Source: Paraprevotella sp. (GTDB lineage: Bacteria > Bacteroidota > Bacteroidia > Bacteroidales > Bacteroidaceae). Taken from it: a stretch of 5,909 nt of DNA. Below are positions 1 through 4,916 of this stretch, in pieces. Every line of letters begins with the position of its first letter. Within the stretch, counting starts at the first letter, position 1. The position numbers and the translations under genes were made by a program. The notes below the pieces were generated by a model, which ran no database searches, was not told the DNA's origin, and was given only the letters and a program-made list of their open reading frames with translations. The stretch lies in assembly GCA_017630975.1 (NCBI GenBank), contig JAGBUF010000207.1, positions 1 through 5,909 of the forward strand, given 5' to 3'.

Positions 1-1
1 C

Positions 2-2743
2 AATCCTGTAACTTGCTCTGCACTAACTGGTGCTGACACTCAGAAATGGGTTTTCATGAGCGTAGCCAAAATGAAAGAAGAGATGTTAAACGCCAATGAA
101 AATGGTTTTAATATCACTCCTTTGATTCAATCGGCTGAATTTGATGCAGGAAACGGACGTGATTGGGGATATTATAAAAATTGGGCCAACTTTAATGGTA
201 CATGGAATATAGGGTTAGTAGGTTATGGAGGTTCTGCAAGTGATTATAAGACATTGGCGTATATACAAAGCACAGCCAACGCTTCTACCATCAGTCAGAC
301 TTTAAGCAATATGCCGGCAGGACGCTATGAATTATCATTTGATGGACTTTATAGATATGAGTACTATAAGAAGGCCACCTCAAAACCAACGGCTCAAAGT
401 GCAGGTGACTTGACTGTACCCGTTGCTTTTGGCACACAAAGTACCAATTTGAAACATTGTACAAGTGTGAGTGTGGGCGATTATGCCGCTGCATATAATG
501 AATTTGCATCCACAAATACATATAGTTATACCATAAGCAATACCTTAGCCGAAGCCAGTGATTTAGCATTAAGCGTATCAAAACCGGCTACAAAACAACA
601 AGAGTGGTCAAAGTCAACATCAGTATTTGGATATATGAGTGGAGGCTCAGAAGGTTACAATAGTTGGGTAGTCATCGACAACTTTAAATTAATGTTCTAC
701 CCGACAAGTATCTCCGAAGAATCGCAAAGAGAGGCTGAATTGAACGAGTTGGCAGCCTACATCAACCAAGCGTGGGATGAAGTACAAGCAATGGGTCCCG
801 AAGCAGTTGCAGCCTACGACCTTTCAACTTTGGTTTACCGTTACGAGAACGGTTTAATCTCAGATGATATTGAGCAAGAAAAAGCCATTGTGGACGAAGC
901 TGTTGCAGTGTCTCAAATAGCGGCAAACCAAGCAATCGTTGACGATGCGTTGGCATCAGATGGTGACATCACCAGTTTGATTGTGAATCCTAGTTTTGAG
1001 ACCGGTGACAGAACGGGATGGACCATTGGTGTTTGCCCGCTATACCAAGACGAAAACTTTGACGGAAGCGATGCCGTTACAGGTAAGCATGGAACTTACC
1101 GTTTGAATGTATGGTCAAGCGATGCTTCCATCACAAAGTCAACTACACAAACTATTACTAATATTCCAAATGGCTTGTACCGCCTTACAGCGTTGGTGGC
1201 TACCGACGATGCAGCGAAAAAGGTTTACTTGATTGGTAACGATTATCATGCTGCCAATGCGACAACTGTAAATGCTGCAACTTTCGTAGAAGAAGACCTC
1301 TTGTTCCTAGTTAAGGACAGAACCGCTACAATTGGTGTCATTGGTAACTGGAACAGCACCGGTTATTACCATCCGAAAGGCGGTTGCTGGTACAAAGCCG
1401 ACAACTTCCGTTTGGAATATGTATGTGACGCAGCGCACGGACGTGTAAAGTTGGCAATTGACGATGCCAACGCACAGGCTGCCAACTTTGACGAGTATGG
1501 CAAGGCTGCGTTCAATATTTCACAATACGAAACAGCATATGCCAACAAGACCATTACAGGTGACGGTTCAACCGAAGTTAATGCTATCTATGCAAATCTT
1601 CAAGCCGCAGCAAAAGCACAAAAGACAGTTAATGCCCCGATGACTGCAACTATATCCAATCCAAATTTTGAAAAAGGTTTATATGACGAATGGACCTGTG
1701 AAACAGTAGATGGCGATACAAAAGTCGCATCACAAGAAGACATGACTTATGCTGCTGCCGGTGCCGATGGTCGTTATTTATTTAATACATGGAAAGATGA
1801 TACGGCCGGAATGCTTACACAAAAGATAAGCGGAATTCCTAATGGTAAATACTCAATTAGCGCAATGATTGCCACAGCTTCAGGGTTGAGCATAAATCTA
1901 ATAGCTAATAATGTGAGCACAACAGTGAGCGGTGCAACAGCTTTAACTCATTATGATTCTAAAGAAATTATGGTAAAGGCAACGGTAGATGAATTTGAGG
2001 TGACTGATGGTACAGCAACTATTCAAGTAATGGGCGTTGACAACGCTTGGTACAAAGCCGATGATTTCCGTTTGACTTACTTAGGCAACGATGTTACTCT
2101 TAAAGAGACAGACACAGAACTTAATTTTACTGATGGCGATTGGTACACATCTGTAACATTGAAACGTAATGTGAAAGCGAATACATGGTCTACATTCGTT
2201 GTTCCGTTCAATATGGAAATTCCAACAGGATGGGAGGTGAAAGAATTGACCTTTGCCAACCAAAATGGCAATGTGGTTTCCGCAACATTCAGCGATGCAG
2301 CTACAATCGAAGCCGGTACACCATATATGGTGCGCACAAAGGAGGCTTGGGAAGGAACAACTGTAGAGAATACAACATTGACATCAGCTTTGAATGATGT
2401 GGATGGCAATGGTATCGTAACCTTCAAAGGTAACTACATCAATGGAAAAGTACCTACAGATGCATTCTTTATCAGTGATAATAAGTTCTATCAAGCTGTT
2501 GACAATAGCAACACATTGAAAGCATTCCGTGGTTACTTCGAAGCAACCGGAGGTGCCGGTGTGAATGTATTGAACTTTACATTCGATGGCGAAGAAACAG
2601 CTATCAATGGTGTAGAGGCTGATTCAGATGCAACAATTGTAGCGATTTACAGTCTCGACGGTCGTCGCATTGAAAGCATGCAACGTGGTGTGAATATCGT
2701 GAAATTAAGTGATGGAAAGACCAAGAAGGTCATCGTAAAATGA
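2..2743 (+). CDS. Large modular surface/secreted protein, 5'-truncated by window edge (three jelly-roll-like repeats, C-terminal sorting-like tail)
   Basis: The frame is open from position 2 with no stop, so the true start lies left of the window; the Met at 56 is internal. 913 residues are visible. The first residues (ending TQKWVF) resemble the end of a ricin-like or similar lectin fold, but too little is present to call it. Three related modules follow, at about 110-700, 965-1423 and 1640-2087. Each opens with a 'lI.np.F..G...gW' pattern, has a central 'Q.i..iP.G.Y' strand and closes with 'aDNFrL.Y'. Alanine/glutamate-rich, probably helical linkers (about 715-955 and 1424-1636) separate them. 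A fourth domain (about 2140-2590, with 'LKRNVKANTWSTFVVPF') is a type common in Bacteroidales surface proteins. The tail (about 2600-2740) has IYSLDGRR and a basic end KKVIVK, like a type IX secretion or related C-terminal signal. By inference it is exported and may bind glycans. No catalytic domain is visible, but one could lie in the missing N-terminus. Confidence 0.85.
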   Translation, partial: NPVTCSALTGADTQKWVFMSVAKMKEEMLNANENGFNITPLIQSAEFDAGNGRDWGYYKNWANFNGTWNIGLVGYGGSASDYKTLAYIQSTANASTISQTLSNMPAGRYELSFDGLYRYEYYKKATSKPTAQSAGDLTVPVAFGTQSTNLKHCTSVSVGDYAAAYNEFASTNTYSYTISNTLAEASDLALSVSKPATKQQEWSKSTSVFGYMSGGSEGYNSWVVIDNFKLMFYPTSISEESQREAELNELAAYINQAWDEVQAMGPEAVAAYDLSTLVYRYENGLISDDIEQEKAIVDEAVAVSQIAANQAIVDDALASDGDITSLIVNPSFETGDRTGWTIGVCPLYQDENFDGSDAVTGKHGTYRLNVWSSDASITKSTTQTITNIPNGLYRLTALVATDDAAKKVYLIGNDYHAANATTVNAATFVEEDLLFLVKDRTATIGVIGNWNSTGYYHPKGGCWYKADNFRLEYVCDAAHGRVKLAIDDANAQAANFDEYGKAAFNISQYETAYANKTITGDGSTEVNAIYANLQAAAKAQKTVNAPMTATISNPNFEKGLYDEWTCETVDGDTKVASQEDMTYAAAGADGRYLFNTWKDDTAGMLTQKISGIPNGKYSISAMIATASGLSINLIANNVSTTVSGATALTHYDSKEIMVKATVDEFEVTDGTATIQVMGVDNAWYKADDFRLTYLGNDVTLKETDTELNFTDGDWYTSVTLKRNVKANTWSTFVVPFNMEIPTGWEVKELTFANQNGNVVSATFSDAATIEAGTPYMVRTKEAWEGTTVENTTLTSALNDVDGNGIVTFKGNYINGKVPTDAFFISDNKFYQAVDNSNTLKAFRGYFEATGGAGVNVLNFTFDGEETAINGVEADSDATIVAIYSLDGRRIESMQRGVNIVKLSDGKTKKVIVK
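110..2087 (+). repeat. Three divergent protein-level repeats (galactose-binding/CBM-like modules) inside the large surface protein gene
   Basis: The copies lie at about 110-700, 965-1423 and 1640-2087. Corresponding motifs are NITPLIQSAEF / DITSLIVNPSF / MTATISNPNF at the start, QTLSNMPAGRYEL / QTITNIPNGLYRL / QKISGIPNGKYSI in the middle, and VVIDNFKLMFY / WYKADNFRLEYV / WYKADDFRLTYL at the end. Copies 2 and 3 are of similar length (about 150 residues). Copy 1 is longer (about 197) and rich in Tyr and Ser, with an extra segment between the central strand and the closing motif. The pattern matches the beta-sandwich carbohydrate-binding-like modules often strung together in Bacteroidales surface proteins; assignment to a named CBM family would need a profile search. 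Binding function is inference. Confidence 0.7.
1388..2074 (+). repeat. Short near-identical DNA direct repeat (1388-1414 and 2048-2074)
   Basis: The DNA encoding WYKAD(N/D)FRL in modules 2 and 3 matches at 24 of 27 bases (1388-1414 against 2048-2074), beginning TGGTACAAAGCCGA in both. The rest of the two modules has diverged far more. This is either strong constraint on the closing strand with shared codon choice, or a trace of recombination between modules. Confidence 0.75.
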
Positions 2744-2763
2744 TAACACAATTAACTAAAGAT

Positions 2764-2940
2764 ATGAAGAAAAATTGTTATGTCGCACCACAAGTAGAGG
2801 TGCATGAGATAGACGTAGAATGTATGTTGGACATGTCCGCTACCGGTTCTTTACCCGGAACTGGAATCGGTGGTGAAAGCAATGGCGGCATGGACGCTGA
2901 TGCTAACGTCCGCAACGAATGGGATGAAGGTTTGTGGTAG
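2764..2940 (+). CDS. Small Bacteroidales protein of unknown function, MKKxYxxPxxEV type (58 aa; possible 66-aa start at 2740)
   Basis: Starting at the second Met (2764) gives 58 residues: an N-terminus MKKNCYVAPQVEVHEIDVE, a short hydrophobic step (CMLDMSATGS), a glycine-rich stretch (PGTGIGGESNGG) and an acidic end finishing in Trp. Short proteins opening MKK.Y..P..EV, then a hydrophobic step and a Gly/Asp/Glu-rich tail, are frequent in Bacteroidales genomes, which is why I prefer this start. The same frame also has an ATG at 2740 that overlaps the upstream stop codon (ATGA), which would add eight residues (MITQLTKD). Either start lies so close to the upstream gene that co-transcription and translational coupling are likely. 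No signal peptide of the usual form and no membrane helix are evident. Function is unknown; the terminator at 2984 marks it as the last gene of the upstream unit. Confidence 0.75.
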   Translation: MKKNCYVAPQVEVHEIDVECMLDMSATGSLPGTGIGGESNGGMDADANVRNEWDEGLW

Positions 2941-2959
2941 AAGAAAATCCTTAGCCCCC

Positions 2960-2985
2960 CCCTCCGAAGGGTGTGAATAGTATAA
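2960..2985 (+). repeat. Small spacer element, copy 1: CCCT-CCGA-AGGG mini-hairpin then GTATAA
   Basis: A 4-bp stem with a four-base loop (2960-2971) lies 20 bases after the stop of the small gene, at the end of an eight-C run (2955-2962). GTATAA (2980-2985) follows eight bases later and runs directly into the left arm of the terminator. Related copies occur in the next two plus-strand spacers. Function is unknown. Confidence 0.45.
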
Positions 2986-3020
2986 AAGCTGCATGCGTGT
3001 TGCATGCGGCTTTTTCTTTT
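2984..3020 (+). terminator. Rho-independent terminator after the small gene
   Basis: The left arm (2984-2996, AAAAGCTGCATGC) pairs with the right arm (3002-3014) over 13 bp with one T-G wobble, around a five-base loop GTGTT. A T-rich run (TTTTTCTTTTT) overlaps and follows the right arm. It closes the surface-protein/small-protein unit and separates it from rfbC. Confidence 0.88.
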
Positions 3021-3031
3021 TCCCTTATTTC

Positions 3032-3063
3032 TTTCCTTTTTCACTTTGTTTGCTATATATTTG
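3032..3063 (+). promoter_or_regulatory. Bacteroidales-type promoter for rfbC-rfbB
   Basis: TATATTTG at 3056-3063 matches the Bacteroidales -7 consensus TAnnTTTG exactly. The -33 box (consensus TTTG) is less sure: TTTC at 3032-3035 has suitable spacing (20 bases) but one mismatch, while TTTG at 3045 and 3049 is too close. The predicted transcript start is near 3070, giving a leader of about 17 bases that is A-rich (gataaaaagaattgac) and has no Shine-Dalgarno site. Confidence 0.6.
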
Positions 3064-3086
3064 CAAAAGAGATAAAAAGAATTGAC

Positions 3087-3656
3087 ATGGAAGTGATTAA
3101 AACAGCCATTGAGGGTGTGGTGATTATTGAGCCGCGTATCTTCAACGACGCGAGAGGGTATTTTTTTGAATCCTTCTCGCAGAGAGACTTTGATGCACAG
3201 GTACGTGAGGTGCGTTTTGTGCAAGACAATGAAAGCAAAAGCGGATATGGAGTATTGCGTGGATTACATTTCCAAAAACCGCCTTATGCACAAAGTAAAT
3301 TGGTGCGTGTCATCAAAGGTGCAGTGTTGGATGTGGCAGTGGATATTCGTAAGGGGTCGCCTACTTTTGGACAGCATGTAGCTGTGGAACTGACCGAAGA
3401 TAACCATCGCCAGTTCTTCGTGCCAAGAGGCTTTGCACATGGCTTTAGTGTGCTAACACCGGAGGTGGTGTTCCAGTATAAGTGTGATAATTTCTATGCA
3501 CCACAACATGAAGGGGCGATTGCATGGGACGATCCGGACTTAGGTATTGACTGGCGATTGCCGGCGGAGGCGGTAATCCTTTCTGAAAAGGACCGTCATC
3601 ATCCGAGATTGAAGGATGCAGAGTGGTTGTTTGATTATAACGAGGATTTGTATTAA
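3087..3656 (+). CDS. rfbC: dTDP-4-dehydrorhamnose 3,5-epimerase (RmlC/RfbC)
   Basis: The 189-residue cupin-fold enzyme epimerises C3 and C5 of dTDP-4-dehydro-6-deoxy-D-glucose to give dTDP-4-dehydro-L-rhamnose in the cytoplasm. The alignment with Salmonella RmlC recalled from memory is strong from end to end. The general base His is H61 in RGLHFQ, its partner Asp is D169 in LSEKD, the active-site Lys is K71, the Tyr acid is Y131 in FQYK, and the PRGFAHGF strand carries H118. No key residue is missing, and length is close to the family norm (about 180-190). The start at 3087 gives the usual N-terminus (MEVIKTAIEGVVIIEP). The frame stays open upstream to a GTG at 2973, but that would read through the terminator. 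It is the first gene of a two-gene unit with rfbB, 62 bases downstream, with no terminator between. A T7 run (3161-3167) encodes the FF of GYFFESF and the frame is intact. Confidence 0.96.
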   Translation: MEVIKTAIEGVVIIEPRIFNDARGYFFESFSQRDFDAQVREVRFVQDNESKSGYGVLRGLHFQKPPYAQSKLVRVIKGAVLDVAVDIRKGSPTFGQHVAVELTEDNHRQFFVPRGFAHGFSVLTPEVVFQYKCDNFYAPQHEGAIAWDDPDLGIDWRLPAEAVILSEKDRHHPRLKDAEWLFDYNEDLY

Positions 3657-3673
3657 GGGTTTCTCCCTTTGCC

Positions 3674-3693
3674 CCCTAACGAGGGCTGTATAA
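3674..3693 (+). repeat. Small spacer element, copy 2: CCCT-AACG-AGGG mini-hairpin then GTATAA
   Basis: The 4-bp stem with a four-base loop (3674-3685) begins 18 bases after the rfbC stop. GTATAA (3688-3693) follows two bases later. Unlike the other two copies, no terminator stem follows, so this one sits inside the rfbC-rfbB unit. Confidence 0.45.
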
Positions 3694-3700
3694 GTAAGGC

Positions 3701-3716
3701 AAATTAAATTTAATTT
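3701..3716 (+). promoter_or_regulatory. Perfect 16-bp A/T palindrome directly before rfbB start
   Basis: AAATTAAATTTAATTT is its own reverse complement and ends two bases before the rfbB ATG. It could be an operator-like site, a weak hairpin at the ribosome-loading region, or simply an A/T-rich leader that is palindromic by chance. Unstructured A/T-rich leaders are normal in Bacteroidales, so function is uncertain. Confidence 0.4.
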
Positions 3717-3718
3717 AT

Positions 3719-4840
3719 ATGGAATTCAAGAGAAGTATTATCATTACCGGTGGTGCCGGGTTCATTGGCAGTCATGTGGTACGTTTATTTGTGAATAAAT
3801 ATCCGGAGTACCATATCATCAACTTGGATAAGTTGACTTATGCCGGTAATTTGGCCAACTTAAAAGATATAGAAGATCGTCCTAATTATACTTTCGTCAA
3901 GGCCGATATTTGTGATTTTGATACTATCATGGCTTTGTTGCCCGAATATCATGTGGATGGAATCATTCATTTGGCGGCGGAGAGTCACGTGGATCGCAGT
4001 ATCAAGGATCCCTTTACTTTTGCCCGTACCAATGTAATGGGTACGCTCAGCCTGTTGCAAGCCGCAAAATTGTATTGGGAGTCATTGCCTGAGAAGTATG
4101 AGGGTAAGCGTTTCTATCATATTTCTACCGATGAAGTGTACGGTGCGTTGGAATTGACCCACCCAGAGGGTGTGAAGTCAGATGTCAGTGCACATGAGGT
4201 ATATGGTGATGAGTTTTTCTTGGAGACTACCAAGTACAATCCGCATAGTCCATATTCGGCTTCAAAAGCAAGTAGCGACCATTTCGTTCGTGCCTTCCAT
4301 GATACATACGGCATGCCGACGGTGGTGACCAACTGCTCCAATAACTATGGTCCTTATCAGTTCCCGGAAAAATTGATACCTCTATTCATTAACAATATCC
4401 GTCATCGTAAACCGTTGCCGGTGTATGGTAAGGGTGAGAATGTGCGTGATTGGTTGTATGTAGTGGATCATGCACGTGCCATTGATGTGATTTTCCATGA
4501 GGGAAAAACCGCCGAGACCTATAATATAGGTGGTTTCAACGAATGGAAGAATATTGATATCATCAAAGTCATTATCAAAACAGTGGATCGTTTGCTTGGA
4601 AATCCTGAAGGATATTCATTGGATTTGATTACTTATGTGACTGACCGTATGGGACATGACTTGCGCTATGCTATCGACTCACGTAAGTTGAAAGCAGAGT
4701 TGGGATGGGAGCCCAGTCTGCAGTTTGAGGAGGGAATAGAAAAAACTGTTCGTTGGTATTTGGATCATCAGGAATGGATGGACAATGTGACTTCCGGTGA
4801 CTATCAGAAGTATTACGACAATATGTACAAGGACCGTTAA
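3719..4840 (+). CDS. rfbB: dTDP-glucose 4,6-dehydratase (RmlB/RfbB)
   Basis: The 373-residue extended short-chain dehydrogenase/reductase uses NAD+ to convert dTDP-glucose to dTDP-4-dehydro-6-deoxy-D-glucose, the substrate of the RfbC encoded just upstream. The NAD-binding GGAGFIGSH is at residues 11-19 and D37 of INLDKLTYAGN follows strand 2. LAAESHVDRS is at 85-94. The catalytic triple is T137-D138-E139 in STDEVYG, and the YxxxK pair is Y179/K183 in YSASK. Further RmlB signatures are NCSNNYGPYQFPEKLIP and VRDWLYVVDH. Between the TDE and the YxxxK Tyr there are 40 residues, about eight more than in Salmonella RmlB as I recall it, mostly an acidic/aromatic stretch near residues 151-170. The protein looks complete at both ends. 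The leader is A/T-rich with AAGG at 3696-3699, too far from the ATG for a normal Shine-Dalgarno site. It is probably co-transcribed with rfbC. Confidence 0.97.
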   Translation: MEFKRSIIITGGAGFIGSHVVRLFVNKYPEYHIINLDKLTYAGNLANLKDIEDRPNYTFVKADICDFDTIMALLPEYHVDGIIHLAAESHVDRSIKDPFTFARTNVMGTLSLLQAAKLYWESLPEKYEGKRFYHISTDEVYGALELTHPEGVKSDVSAHEVYGDEFFLETTKYNPHSPYSASKASSDHFVRAFHDTYGMPTVVTNCSNNYGPYQFPEKLIPLFINNIRHRKPLPVYGKGENVRDWLYVVDHARAIDVIFHEGKTAETYNIGGFNEWKNIDIIKVIIKTVDRLLGNPEGYSLDLITYVTDRMGHDLRYAIDSRKLKAELGWEPSLQFEEGIEKTVRWYLDHQEWMDNVTSGDYQKYYDNMYKDR

Positions 4841-4849
4841 CGTCCTTGT
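4827..4849 (+). other. Hairpin spanning the rfbB stop codon
   Basis: ACAAGGAC (4827-4834) and GTCCTTGT (4842-4849) form a perfect 8-bp inverted repeat with a seven-base loop CGTTAAC that contains the TAA stop (4838-4840). No U-run follows, so it is not itself a terminator. It lies nine bases before the main terminator stem and overlaps copy 3 of the small spacer element, so the two folds would compete. Confidence 0.6.
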
Positions 4850-4859
4850 GAGGGTATAA
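4843..4859 (+). repeat. Small spacer element, copy 3: TCCT-TGTG-AGGG then GTATAA
   Basis: The stem 4843-4846/4851-4854 has three Watson-Crick pairs plus a T-G pair and a four-base loop. GTATAA (4854-4859) overlaps its last G and leads straight into the terminator's left arm, as in copy 1. The stem is weak alone; the case rests on its recurrence in all three spacers. Confidence 0.4.
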
Positions 4860-4902
4860 AATCAGCAGCGCGTCATCCTTTGGGTGACGCGCTGCTGATT
4901 TT
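4858..4902. terminator. Bidirectional terminator between convergent rfbB and purA
   Basis: A long stem (4858-4878 with 4882-4902) contains an uninterrupted 18-bp match (4858-4875/4885-4902), then a T-G wobble and two more pairs around a three-base TTT loop. The right arm runs into ATTTTTA on the plus strand; the left arm starts with ATAAAA, giving TTTTAT on the minus strand. The position between two converging stop codons (4840 and 4917) fits termination from both sides. Confidence 0.92.
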
Positions 4903-4916
4903 TATAGGATTTTTAA

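Noticed and set aside
56..58. ATG at 56 as the start of the large surface protein
   Set aside because: The same frame is open back to position 2 and encodes protein-like sequence (NPVTCSALTGADTQKWVF) typical of the end of a preceding domain. No signal peptide follows the Met.
2077..2427. Antisense 116-codon ORF inside the surface-protein gene
   Set aside because: It lies fully opposite a clearly coding domain and has no promoter or leader of its own that I can support.
2955..2962. Eight-C run as a phase-variation switch
   Set aside because: It lies after the stop of the small gene and upstream of a terminator, so slippage would not change any reading frame or the spacing of the rfbC promoter boxes.
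2973..3086. GTG at 2973 as an earlier start for rfbC
   Set aside because: The extension would be the translation of the terminator and its T-rich tail, giving a false hydrophobic segment. It also precedes the promoter. RmlC homologues begin at the Met encoded at 3087.
3161..3167. Seven-T run in rfbC as a frameshift or phase-variable site
   Set aside because: It encodes the conserved FF of GYFFESF, and the frame is intact on both sides.
2778..3224. Antisense 148-codon ORF on the minus strand
   Set aside because: It runs across the small gene, the terminator and the start of rfbC, and its product has no recognisable features. It is a shadow frame.
3705..3712. TAAATTTA as a -7 promoter box for rfbB
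   Set aside because: The last base differs from TAnnTTTG, the nearest upstream TTTG (3668-3671) is 33 bases away, and the start codon would be only six bases downstream, leaving almost no leader.
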